This document shows, piece after piece, positions 1 through 7,195 of a stretch of 17,078 nt of DNA. Source of the stretch: Candidatus Bipolaricaulota bacterium (GTDB lineage Bacteria > Bipolaricaulota > Bipolaricaulia > RBG-16-55-9 > DRXL01). The DNA is taken from assembly GCA_023512665.1 (NCBI GenBank), contig JAILZC010000001.1:1-17078 (forward strand), given 5' to 3'. The position numbers were made by a program, and so were the translations under genes. How positions within the stretch are numbered: the first letter of the stretch is position 1; each line of letters begins with the position of its first letter. The notes below the pieces were generated by a model. The model made no database searches. It had not been told where the DNA came from and saw only the letters and a program-made list of their open reading frames with translations.

Positions 1-782
1 GCCCATAGGGCGACGCCCTGGGCACTCTGGGGCAGGCGCCGCGCGGCAAACCCCGTGATCGCTCCGTTCTTTTGGGGTTCACCGACGGGCACCCATTGGA
101 ACCCCTCACCCCTGACCTCTCCCCCGGCTCCTCCCCTGAAAGGGGAGGGGAGCCCCTTCCCGAAGGGGGTGGGGTTAGGTTCGGGAGAGGGGCCGAGGGT
201 GAGGGGGTGATCGCTGATATAGAAGATTTCGTCAAAGCTTTCGAGCTCTTGCTGGCTGCGCAGCATCTGAAGAATGTGCGACTCTCCAGCGTTGCTCTGC
301 AGCGTTGGGCGGGAGGCTTGCAGTATAGAGAGGGCTTGGGCGTGATCCTGCGTCCAGGGCACGAGTAGCCGAGGGGTTCGCTGCGCTTGGATGACCGTGA
401 GATGGCTGGGACGGCGCCTCTCGATGATCTCTCGAGCGAGGGCGATGGCGCGCTCGTAGCGGCTCTGCCCTTGCTCGCGCGTCTGCATACTCGCGCTGCC
501 GTCAACAATCATCGCGAGGGTGCCACCGCTGAAGAATGCTTGGGGGAGTGTCGGCGTAGCCAGGGCGAAGACCAGAGCAGCGAGAGCAGCCAACTGCACC
601 AGCAAGAGCCCGATATTGGTCCACAAGAAGATGAGGGCGCTGCGCGGCTGCTCCGGCTCTTGACGCCAGAGCCACAGGGCCGAGACCGTGAGACGCTCCT
701 CGCGCCGCCGCAAGAAATACAGCGCCGTGACCACACCGGCCAACCCCAACAGCCCAAACGCCCAGGCGTTCAGAAAGATCAT
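1..782 (-). CDS. BatA-like VWA membrane protein, C-terminus outside window
   Basis: Reading the minus strand from an ATG at 782 gives 260 residues with no stop before the window edge. The N-terminus (residues 1-25) is a hydrophobic helix followed by an RRREER cluster, the pattern of the BatA aerotolerance-regulator N-terminal domain. A second helix lies at about 50-75. A von Willebrand A fold follows, with the metal-site motif DGSAS at residues 94-98. The start overlaps the stop of the DUF58 gene as ATGA, so translation is probably coupled. From the MoxR/Bat family, the role is a membrane-anchored partner of the MoxR ATPase in envelope or metal-dependent complex assembly; the target is unknown. 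At about residues 192-227 the reading frame crosses a palindromic C-rich/G-rich repeat (101-208) translated as a Pro/Gly-rich stretch, which looks like an insertion. Family call is fairly sure; exact Bat subtype is not. Confidence 0.82.
   Translation of the reverse strand, partial: MIFLNAWAFGLLGLAGVVTALYFLRRREERLTVSALWLWRQEPEQPRSALIFLWTNIGLLLVQLAALAALVFALATPTLPQAFFSGGTLAMIVDGSASMQTREQGQSRYERAIALAREIIERRRPSHLTVIQAQRTPRLLVPWTQDHAQALSILQASRPTLQSNAGESHILQMLRSQQELESFDEIFYISDHPLTLGPSPEPNPTPFGKGLPSPFRGGAGGEVRGEGFQWVPVGEPQKNGAITGFAARRLPQSAQGVALW
101..208. repeat. Family 1 palindromic repeat inside the BatA-like gene
   Basis: A C-rich left arm (102-127) and a G-rich right arm (183-207) flank two inner hairpins, CTCCCCT-gaa-AGGGGAG (131-147) and CCCCTTCCCGAAGGGG (153-168). 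It is the longest of the three copies and keeps the minus-strand frame open across about 36 codons. Confidence 0.83.
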
Positions 783-1654
783 TGGAAGAGCACCCCACGG
801 AGGTCTTCAAAGAGCGCGCGCTCCAGCGGGCGCGCCGTCGAGAGCTGCGCGTATCTGATTTGATGCTCACGACAGAACGCTTCTAAAGCTCGCTCGTATC
901 TGTGCAGGTTCTCTCGATAGCGCGCGACGGCCCGCGCACTCACAGAGAACTCTTGTGGCGCTTCGCTGTCGCAGAGGCGGGCTTCGTGGCGCACCCGTGG
1001 CTGCAGATCTTCTTCTGCGAGTATCTGGATCACCACGACTTCAAACTTTTTGAGGAGCAAGCTCACAAGGCCGTGCTCGTACCCCTGGGGGTCGAGCATA
1101 TCGCTGAGCAGGACTGCTAATCCCCGACGTAGGGGGAGCTTGCTGAACCGTTCGAGGCTCTCATTGAGCGCCGTCTGGCCGGAAGGCTCCAGTGCTCCCA
1201 GAAGGCTGAAGAGGTGATGGACGTGCGCCAGGCCGGGCTTGGGGGGCACGCCCCGCGCCACGTCGTGTGCGAACGGGAAGACCCCCACACGGTTCATCTC
1301 TTTCAGTCCGACATAGGCGATAGCCCCGGCAAGCTGCACCGCATAGGTGAGTTTCTCCCCCACGGCCATCGAGCGGCTCGTGTCTATGAGGACATAGATC
1401 GGGACGTCCTCCTCTCGCTGAAAGACTTTGACGAAGAGCCGATCCAGCCGCCCATAGAGATTCCAATCAACGTAGCGAAAGTCATCCCCAGGGTGATATT
1501 CACGATATTCTGCAAATTCTAGGCTCATACCGGCGCGCGGCGTCGTCCACAGGCCGGTCTGACCCTGGAAGCGCCGGCGCACCGCTATCTGCAGAGCCGA
1601 TAGCTTTTTGAAGAGAGTTTCATCAAAGATCCGCGACTTACTCTGGGCGAACAT
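779..1654 (-). CDS. DUF58 domain protein
   Basis: 291 residues, a usual length for DUF58 proteins. The DUF58 core is at about residues 35-100: a GLWTTPRAGMSLEFAEYREY region, PGDDFRYVDW (56-65), then a VWA-like metal site DTSRS at 91-95. No signal peptide or membrane helix is seen, so it is likely cytoplasmic or peripheral. DUF58 proteins nearly always sit beside moxR and are thought to act as VWA-type adaptors for the AAA+ ATPase. That holds here: its start lies 17 bases inside the end of the MoxR gene, and its stop overlaps the next start as ATGA. It is therefore translationally embedded in the operon. Its molecular substrate cannot be told from sequence. Confidence 0.93.
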   Translation of the reverse strand: MFAQSKSRIFDETLFKKLSALQIAVRRRFQGQTGLWTTPRAGMSLEFAEYREYHPGDDFRYVDWNLYGRLDRLFVKVFQREEDVPIYVLIDTSRSMAVGEKLTYAVQLAGAIAYVGLKEMNRVGVFPFAHDVARGVPPKPGLAHVHHLFSLLGALEPSGQTALNESLERFSKLPLRRGLAVLLSDMLDPQGYEHGLVSLLLKKFEVVVIQILAEEDLQPRVRHEARLCDSEAPQEFSVSARAVARYRENLHRYERALEAFCREHQIRYAQLSTARPLERALFEDLRGVLFQ

Positions 1655-2624
1655 GATGGAAAATCTCTTGGAGAATTTTGTCTACCGGGACGCCTTCGGC
1701 CTCCCCCCGGAAGTTACGAATGACCCTGTGAATGAGACTTGGGTAGAAGACCGCGTGGATGTCCGCGATGCGGGTGTGGACTTCGCCGGAGAGGAACGCA
1801 TGGGCCTTGGCCCCGCGCACCAAGGCAAGCGCGGCGCGTGGGCTGGCCCCGTATTCGACGTACTGTTTGACCAGCCCTGGGGCGTTCTCCGAAGTGGGCT
1901 GCGTCGCGTCTACCAGGCGCGCGACATAGCGCCGCAGGGGCGACGCGATGGGCCAGCTCGCCACGAGCCGCTGCGCCTCAAGGATATCCTCGCGGCTCAG
2001 GACGTGCTTGATCGCAAGAGCGCTCTGCCCGCTCCCATGCCGGTCAATGATCTGCTCTAGCTGATCGAGCGAGGGCGGGCGCACCAGAATTTTAAAAAAG
2101 AACCGATCAATCTGGGCTTCCGGCAGGGGGTAGGTGCCCTCTAGCTCGATGGGGTTTTGAGTGGCCAAGACCATAAACGGCTCCTCGAGGGGGTAGGTCT
2201 CGCCGCTTACGGTGATGGTGCGCTCCTGCATTGCTTCCAGGAGCGCCGATTGGGTCTTGGGGGTCGCGCGGTTGATCTCATCGGCCAGCACTAAGTGAGC
2301 GAAGATCGGGCCGGGGGCAAACTCAAAGTGGCGTCGCCCGGCCTCGTCTTCGATGAGGATTCTGGTCCCGATGATGTCCGCGGGCATCAGGTCTGGGGTG
2401 AACTGGATGCGCGCGAATTTCAACCCCAGGGCTTTCCCTAGAGTCCGCACCAGCAGCGTCTTGCCCAATCCCGGCACGCCCTCGAGCAGAAGATGCTCGC
2501 CGCACAACAAGCCGATGAGCGTCTGCTGGATGACCTCGTCGTGCCCGATAATGACGGAGCGGATCTCTTCGACGAGGGCGTGAAACTTCGCTTGGAGATC
2601 GCGAATCTGCTTCTCGGTGATCAC
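1638..2624 (-). CDS. MoxR-family AAA+ ATPase
   Basis: 328 residues, full length for the family. Walker A GVPGLGKT is at 49-56, Walker B LVLADEI at 111-117, sensor 1 ATQNP at 154-158, and the MoxR signature GTYPLPEAQIDRF at 163-175. The start is GTG at 2624, with a good ribosome site (AAGGAG at 2632-2637, 7-base spacer). MoxR ATPases are chaperone-like motors that work with VWA proteins in maturation of envelope or cofactor-containing complexes; here the VWA partners are the DUF58 and BatA-like genes immediately downstream. The gap upstream (2625-2721) contains no promoter I can recognise but holds an array of hairpins (see repeat at 2642-2721), so moxR expression may depend on transcript processing within the operon. 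Confidence 0.96.
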   Translation of the reverse strand: MITEKQIRDLQAKFHALVEEIRSVIIGHDEVIQQTLIGLLCGEHLLLEGVPGLGKTLLVRTLGKALGLKFARIQFTPDLMPADIIGTRILIEDEAGRRHFEFAPGPIFAHLVLADEINRATPKTQSALLEAMQERTITVSGETYPLEEPFMVLATQNPIELEGTYPLPEAQIDRFFFKILVRPPSLDQLEQIIDRHGSGQSALAIKHVLSREDILEAQRLVASWPIASPLRRYVARLVDATQPTSENAPGLVKQYVEYGASPRAALALVRGAKAHAFLSGEVHTRIADIHAVFYPSLIHRVIRNFRGEAEGVPVDKILQEIFHHVRPE

Positions 2625-2641
2625 AGTGTTGCTCCTTTCTT

Positions 2642-2721
2642 GCAGGCTTCGCCTGCACCATTCACCTTGCCGCTTCGCGGCAAGACGAACGTCAAGCGAA
2701 GCTTGTCCAGACGAAGTCTGG
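2642..2721. repeat. Family 2 palindromic repeat, copy 1 (four-hairpin array)
   Basis: The operon gap before moxR is almost entirely inverted repeats. On the plus strand: GCAGGC-ttc-GCCTGC (2642-2656), CTTGCCGC-ttc-GCGGCAAG (2666-2684), CAAGC-gaa-GCTTG (2693-2705) and CCAGAC-gaa-GTCTGG (2707-2721). Every loop is TTC or GAA, arranged ttc, ttc, gaa, gaa. A longer alternative stem pairs AGGCTTCGC (2644-2652) with GCGAAGCTT (2696-2704). The reverse complement of 2642-2706 matches 14781-14845 at the end of carB, about 26 of 29 bases in one arm and 15 of 16 in the other by hand alignment. Its place between a stop codon and a ribosome site resembles REP-type intra-operon hairpins that affect mRNA stability; that role is inference. 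Confidence 0.85.
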
Positions 2722-4269
2722 TCAGCGTCTGGCCAAGCTGAGAAAATACTGGCGCACGGCCTCGCGCAGCTCGACGGGAATCTCTAACGCATCTATGAGC
2801 GCTTCGACTTTCTGATAGTCAATCTGGACTAGGGTAGGCTGCCCTGGGGTATCGGGGTTTTGGGGCAGCCCGATGCTCACGATCTCAAAGAGGATCTCAA
2901 GATTTTCTTCTTGGGGGGCGGGCACGCTCGTCGAGCGCGTGCGCTCGCGCAGCTGGGAGAGATCGGGCAAGTCTTTGACGGCTTCGGGATCGAGCGGGGC
3001 TTGGCCGCGCCCTCCCGAAGGCCGGGCATTCTCCTGCCGCGCCCCTTCTGGAGATTCTTCAGAATCGGTCTCTTGAGAGTCTTGCGTCCCCTCTTGAGAG
3101 GGCTGGGCGCTTTCATCAGGACTCCCCGGCGTCTGGGAGCGGGCTGTCTGGGGGGGCTCCGGCTGAGAGAGCGCTGATTGGGCTTCACGCTGGAGCTGCT
3201 CCAATTGTTGATGGAGATCGCGGCGCGCCTCCAAGTTCTTGAGGGCTTCTTCTAATCTTTTGCTGAACTCTTCGTCGTTCTGGGCTGTCTGTAAGGCGCG
3301 CTGCGCGATAGATACTGCTTCGGGGTTTTCTTGTTGTAGCTGCTCCAAGAGCTTTTGCATCTCTTCGGGGGAGAGCCCTTGCGCCTGCCCCTGAAGCTCG
3401 CGCAGGGCCTGCATGAGTCGGTCGAGCGCCGACTGCCCTTGAGGGGGTCTGTCGGTCCGGACGTCGCCTGCAGGGTCTTCTACGAGAGAGGCGTCGTCGC
3501 TGGACTTCTCTGCTGCTGGAGGGGGGGCTTGCTCGTCGAGGGGCGGATTGAGAAGTCGGTTCTGCTCCTGGCGAATCTCTTCTTGGAGTTGGTGGAGTAT
3601 CGCGCGGGCGCGGGCGTCGTTGGGGTTTTGGGCCAGCGCGGCGCGGGCTTGCTCCAAGCGAGAGCGCAGGGCGGGGAGCTTCTCTGCTATCGCGGTCGGC
3701 GGCGTCTGCAGCAGCTCAGCGGTTCGAGCTTCTTGTTGGGAGATTGGGGCAGATTGGGACGGTCGCGTAGAGACGGTGCTCTCTGACAGAGCGCCCCACA
3801 GAAAGCCTCCTGGGGGAACGACGCTGGTCATCCCCGCGCACAGCAGGGCGAGGGCCAGCACGCCCAGCCAGCGCCAGCGCTCCGTGATGGGCAGGGCGGT
3901 AGAGAGATCGAGCCTCAGAGTTTCGAGACGAGAGACGAGCAGCGGGAGGAACTCCTTGGGACCTTGACCGAGAGAGAGCTCATAGAGTGTTATGAGCTTT
4001 TCATCGCAGTGGGCGTTGCGGTCGGCGCGAAAGATCGTGCTCGTCATATCAAGGGGCCGGAACCAGCCCCACACAAAAGCCAAGCTTGCGAGAACGAGAT
4101 TTCCTCCGAGCCACCACACGGGCGAGATGGGGGAGACGAATACTGACACTATCAGGGCGATGGCCGTAAGCCCCAGGGTGATGAGGAGCGTCCCGCTGAG
4201 AGCGCTCAGCCCGTGCAAGAGGCGTTGGCGGCGCTCCAGCCGCGCGTACACCCGCTCAAACGAGTTCAT
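2722..4269 (-). CDS. DUF4175-like membrane protein with long coiled-coil region
   Basis: 515 residues from ATG at 4269. This start has an AAGGAGG site (4277-4283) and overlaps the preceding stop as ATGA; a longer frame to 4419 exists but its extra 50 residues are non-hydrophobic, lie inside the upstream gene and lack such a site. Two membrane helices (about 21-43, 48-70) and a third (133-151) are followed by a Gln/Glu/Arg-rich, coiled-coil-prone region (195-240, 280-370), a low-complexity Pro/Ser/Glu/Gln linker (370-425) and a compact C-terminal segment (about 428-515) ending with an IPVELREAVRQYF motif. The layout recalls DUF4175-type proteins found beside MoxR/DUF58 genes, but I assign the family only tentatively. 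The last codons and stop run into the repeat-rich gap before moxR. The tail could contact a VWA or MoxR partner; that is inference. Confidence 0.8.
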   Translation of the reverse strand: MNSFERVYARLERRQRLLHGLSALSGTLLITLGLTAIALIVSVFVSPISPVWWLGGNLVLASLAFVWGWFRPLDMTSTIFRADRNAHCDEKLITLYELSLGQGPKEFLPLLVSRLETLRLDLSTALPITERWRWLGVLALALLCAGMTSVVPPGGFLWGALSESTVSTRPSQSAPISQQEARTAELLQTPPTAIAEKLPALRSRLEQARAALAQNPNDARARAILHQLQEEIRQEQNRLLNPPLDEQAPPPAAEKSSDDASLVEDPAGDVRTDRPPQGQSALDRLMQALRELQGQAQGLSPEEMQKLLEQLQQENPEAVSIAQRALQTAQNDEEFSKRLEEALKNLEARRDLHQQLEQLQREAQSALSQPEPPQTARSQTPGSPDESAQPSQEGTQDSQETDSEESPEGARQENARPSGGRGQAPLDPEAVKDLPDLSQLRERTRSTSVPAPQEENLEILFEIVSIGLPQNPDTPGQPTLVQIDYQKVEALIDALEIPVELREAVRQYFLSLARR

Positions 4270-4958
4270 AGAGTTCCTCCTTCTGCTATTATATCTTGAT
4301 CGCGCTTGTTCAGCAGCGTCGCCGTCCACCTGAGTAGCAGAAAGATCCCTGCCCCCAGGCTCCCATAGGCGAGGAGCAAGAATCCCCACTGCTCCTTGAG
4401 CGAGCCTTCGCCGAACCACAGCGACAGCACCAAGAAGGGGTTGAGCGGCCTGAGAGCGAAGAACGTCCCGATCACGCTGACGATGAGCAGGGCATATTTG
4501 ATATTAAATTGGGTGATCTCCGAGGGCCAGCGCAGCCCGATCGCCAGGCCGATCAAGGCCCAGCATGATCCGTAGAGCACGAGGTAGAAGAGCGCCACGG
4601 CGATGCGGGCGAGCGGGAGGCCGCTGATGCCCACAAAGACCGTCCAGTACGGCAGGCTGAGCACCATTAAGAAGCCGACATGCCCCAACAGGCTTGTATG
4701 AATCTCTTGGGGAGATCGTCTCAGCTTGGCGTGGGCCGGCCCGAAGTTGAGCGAGTAGATTGTGAAGAGTGCTATTGCTGCTGTGACGAAGATCGGCACC
4801 ATGCTCAGGCGCGGCTCGCTGAGCGCATCAATGCGCGCCGACGACGGCAAGGCCATGAGCAAGGGAATCCCGGTCAAGACTAAATAGCCCACGTAGGCCG
4901 ACCAGGTCGTCGGCATGATCGGCTCAATGCGAGCGATCGCTTCGCGGGCGGAGCGCAT
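4266..4958 (-). CDS. Six-helix membrane protein, ABC-2 permease-like topology
   Basis: 230 residues from ATG at 4958. The frame stays open to 5123, but this start has an AGGAGG site a few bases upstream, shares one base with the preceding stop (TGATG), and leaves out 55 polar residues that would overlap the upstream gene. Hydrophobic segments at about 19-37, 51-70, 92-112, 115-142, 152-178 and 190-210 give around six membrane helices. Size and topology resemble ABC-2-type permease subunits, but there is no ATP-binding-cassette gene in the window and no diagnostic motif, so the function is open. Its position, overlapping genes on both sides in the MoxR operon, says it is made in step with them and probably belongs to the same membrane assembly. 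Confidence 0.8.
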   Translation of the reverse strand: MRSAREAIARIEPIMPTTWSAYVGYLVLTGIPLLMALPSSARIDALSEPRLSMVPIFVTAAIALFTIYSLNFGPAHAKLRRSPQEIHTSLLGHVGFLMVLSLPYWTVFVGISGLPLARIAVALFYLVLYGSCWALIGLAIGLRWPSEITQFNIKYALLIVSVIGTFFALRPLNPFLVLSLWFGEGSLKEQWGFLLLAYGSLGAGIFLLLRWTATLLNKRDQDIIAEGGTL

Positions 4959-6667
4959 CAGCCTCCTGAAACGGTGACCAACCGTAAGACCGTTCGGGCT
5001 TCGCGATCTGTCTTGGCCCATACAGAACCATCCTCCAGCCATCCAATCAGAGCGGGACTGGCGTTCATATCGCCCCACTGCTGCCATACCATGCGCTGAC
5101 CTTCGGGCAAGCTGGTGAGCCACTCGGCCGGAGAGACGCGACTCAGCTCGCTCAGCGGACGGCGCAACTCCGTCTGGGCCGCAACCGTGCCCAGTCTATA
5201 GAGCTCTTGGCCCATGCGCACAACGGCGTCCTGCAAGACCGCCGATGAGCGATTATACACCCGTATCTGAGGAGGGGTGACGGCCTCGTTGACCGTAAAC
5301 TGGACGAGCGGCTCGGCCATGCGCTCGGCGGAGAAGAAGCGCACGGAGTCGCGCATACTGCGAAAGCGCAGCGCGCGCGTCTGGGGAGAGACGATCTCAG
5401 CAATAACCTCGCCCACGGGGCGCGCCGCCGCCCATAGCCCCGGCTTCACTGCCCTCACGGAGTCCGCAGTAACTAAGAAGAGTTCGTCCTGAGAGCGCCG
5501 GAAGAAGACGCCGTACCAGTCCTGCTCCCACGCTATGGGCTCATCCGACCAGATGCGCACGACCCCGATGTGCACCGCATATCTTTCGTGGGAGAACTCT
5601 GGGCGGTGCTGGTACTGAAAGAGCACGACCGAGAGCGCGACGGCTGCGAGCGCGATCCCCAGAGAGATCCTACGCCGGTACGTGGCGAGCATCCCGCCTA
5701 TCCCAACTCCGATGACAAACGCGAGGAGCAGCCCACCGATGACCTCCCGCGCGGGAAAGGGCACGACGAGAGCGCCGAGAGCCCGTATAATCGCTTGATC
5801 TCCTTCGGGAGCTCTCTCTGGCGATCGCCCGGGAAGCTGTTCAGGGAGTGTGGCGAGTGCCACGAGCAAGACCCTCCCCTGACCTACCGGGCGCTCCCAC
5901 ACGACAGGACGTCCAGCGGCGCTCACGACGACACGGGCCCCCGGTCGTAGATCGCCCTCCAGCCAGGCGGTCTCGTGGTGGCGCACGACGCGCCCGTTCG
6001 TGATGGGCAAAAGGAGCGCCCACCAGGCGCTCTCCACCGATGGTTGCGCAGCGCCGAACTGCTCGTACCAATTCTCCCCAGATACTATGACGAGCTCGCC
6101 GCCGCACACTAGCCAGCCCAGCAAAGCCGAGCGTTGCTCCGCGCTCAGCCGCGCGGGGTCCAGCCGCCCCCACACGATCCGTGAGACGCCCTCGTAGCTC
6201 GTCCAGCGTTTGGGGAGCTTTTCGGGGGCTATGGGCTCCAGCGAGGGCATCTGGCCTACGGCAAGCCCGAGAGTGATCGGGGTTTCGCTCCAGCGCTCGC
6301 GCACGACGATCTCTGTGTGCGTGATCTCTCGGTTTTCTGCCAGCAGTGCCACGCGCACCGGCACGCCCACGCTGCGAATGGGGAAGTCTAATGAGATAGT
6401 CTTGCGCGCCCCTGGGGCGAGGCTCACCGACATCCGCAGGCGCTCAGAGAAGCTTCGTTCGGTGAAGTCGCGTATCTCCTGGGAGACTTCGAGATAAAAG
6501 CTTTGAGCCGGCCCACGGTGCCGCAGCGTGACGACGAGGGGGGTCAGAGCGCCGGGGAGAAAACGCCCGTTGAACCCCAGCTCGACGCTCTCGATCTGGG
6601 GCTGGGCGAGCACCGGAGCGGCTGCCAGGGCCACCGTCACAAACCCCCATGCGCAGATGCGCCGCAT
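4958..6667 (-). CDS. Secreted/membrane protein of unknown function, first gene of MoxR operon
   Basis: 569 residues. An N-terminal signal peptide ends near residue 21 (VLA before QPQ). A beta-rich extracytoplasmic region (about 22-125) is followed by a segment at 156-275 whose pattern (IVWGRLD, an LLGWLVCGGELVIVSG strand-turn, then VGQGRVLLVAL) resembles the inactive glutamine-amidotransferase-like folds of BatA/DUF4159-type proteins. I see no catalytic Cys/His/Glu set. Two membrane helices (about 308-328, 334-351) lead to a C-terminal region of about 218 residues that would also be outside the cytoplasm. ATG at 6667 has a GGAGGG site close by and follows a promoter at 6688-6716. I do not recognise a named family; the role in the operon is presumably an envelope-exposed component. 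Confidence 0.83.
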   Translation of the reverse strand: MRRICAWGFVTVALAAAPVLAQPQIESVELGFNGRFLPGALTPLVVTLRHRGPAQSFYLEVSQEIRDFTERSFSERLRMSVSLAPGARKTISLDFPIRSVGVPVRVALLAENREITHTEIVVRERWSETPITLGLAVGQMPSLEPIAPEKLPKRWTSYEGVSRIVWGRLDPARLSAEQRSALLGWLVCGGELVIVSGENWYEQFGAAQPSVESAWWALLLPITNGRVVRHHETAWLEGDLRPGARVVVSAAGRPVVWERPVGQGRVLLVALATLPEQLPGRSPERAPEGDQAIIRALGALVVPFPAREVIGGLLLAFVIGVGIGGMLATYRRRISLGIALAAVALSVVLFQYQHRPEFSHERYAVHIGVVRIWSDEPIAWEQDWYGVFFRRSQDELFLVTADSVRAVKPGLWAAARPVGEVIAEIVSPQTRALRFRSMRDSVRFFSAERMAEPLVQFTVNEAVTPPQIRVYNRSSAVLQDAVVRMGQELYRLGTVAAQTELRRPLSELSRVSPAEWLTSLPEGQRMVWQQWGDMNASPALIGWLEDGSVWAKTDREARTVLRLVTVSGG

Positions 6668-6687
6668 ATACCCTCCGCGTAATACAG

Positions 6688-6716
6688 AGGGTACGAGCTG
6701 GGAGAGGATTTGTCAA
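6688..6716 (-). promoter_or_regulatory. Promoter of the six-gene MoxR operon
   Basis: Reading the minus strand, a perfect -35 TTGACA (6711-6716) is followed by a 17-base spacer and TACCCT (6688-6693) as a -10 with 3 of 6 matches. The predicted start lies near 6681, giving a very short leader before the ATG at 6667. It is the only good sigma-70-like match upstream of the overlapping gene string, so it probably drives all six genes. The weak -10 would fit need for an activator. Confidence 0.55.
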
Positions 6717-6717
6717 G

Positions 6718-6735
6718 CACACGGCTAGCTGTGTG
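6718..6735. promoter_or_regulatory. 18-bp palindrome abutting the operon -35 box
   Basis: CACACGGCTAGCTGTGTG is a near-perfect dyad (one G-T mismatch) that spans the stop codon of the VKOR gene (6725-6727) and ends one base from the -35 box of the MoxR operon. There is no T-run after it in either direction, so it is not a classical terminator. Its position fits a regulator binding site or a weak transcript end; sequence alone does not decide. Confidence 0.3.
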
Positions 6736-7195
6736 GCTCAGGAGCTTCTTGAGGCTCTCTTGTGAGCGCGACCAGCTCCCACGTCGCAAAGATCAAAATG
6801 AGCGTCACCAGTACGGCAGAAATCACGCACCAGGTGCAGATCGCGTAGATCACGAACAGCTCAAGATACGTCAAATAGACCGAGTAGAGAAACGCCCCCA
6901 GCGCCAGGCCGAAATTCAACCCTGCGAGCATCCGACGGCGCTCTAGCGAAGAGCGGAGCTGCAACGCCGTGACGAGGAGAAAGATCAAATACCCCATCAG
7001 GCCGAGCACCGCCACGGGGATGGGGCCGATCTGACTATAAGGGCTATTCTGCACGATCTCGCACTCTTGGCTCCCGCCCAGGCAGATCAGCCCGCCTCCG
7101 GTGAATTTCTCATAGGTGAGATAGCCGGCCACGCCCAAACCGCTGAGGGCGAGCGTCGCTATAGTCCACAATCGCCATCTGGTCATCGCAATCAC
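6725..7195 (-). CDS. Vitamin K epoxide reductase (VKOR) family thiol oxidoreductase
   Basis: 156 residues from GTG at 7195, overlapping the DsbA-like stop as GTGA; an ATG at 7186 with GGTGA just upstream is an equally good start (153 residues). Four to five membrane helices. The loop cysteines are C38 and C45 (QECEIVQNSPYS, with the conserved Ser at 51), and the redox pair C120-x-x-C123 (ICTWCV) begins the last helix. Bacterial VKOR homologues reoxidise DsbA-type proteins and pass electrons to quinone. The preceding, overlapping gene encodes exactly such a thioredoxin-fold partner, so this is a self-contained DsbB-replacing system. All four expected Cys are present, so it is likely active. 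A separate thioredoxin domain is not fused, unlike some bacterial VKORs. Confidence 0.93.
   Translation of the reverse strand: MIAMTRWRLWTIATLALSGLGVAGYLTYEKFTGGGLICLGGSQECEIVQNSPYSQIGPIPVAVLGLMGYLIFLLVTALQLRSSLERRRMLAGLNFGLALGAFLYSVYLTYLELFVIYAICTWCVISAVLVTLILIFATWELVALTREPQEAPEPHS

Noticed and set aside
101..208. CRISPR or tandem repeat interpretation of the C-rich/G-rich blocks
   Set aside because: Copies are single, dispersed and palindromic, with no spacer periodicity and no cas genes.
72..368. Open frame of 98 residues on the plus strand
   Set aside because: It is the opposite-strand reading of the BatA-like gene and its GC-rich repeat; no ribosome site or family resemblance.
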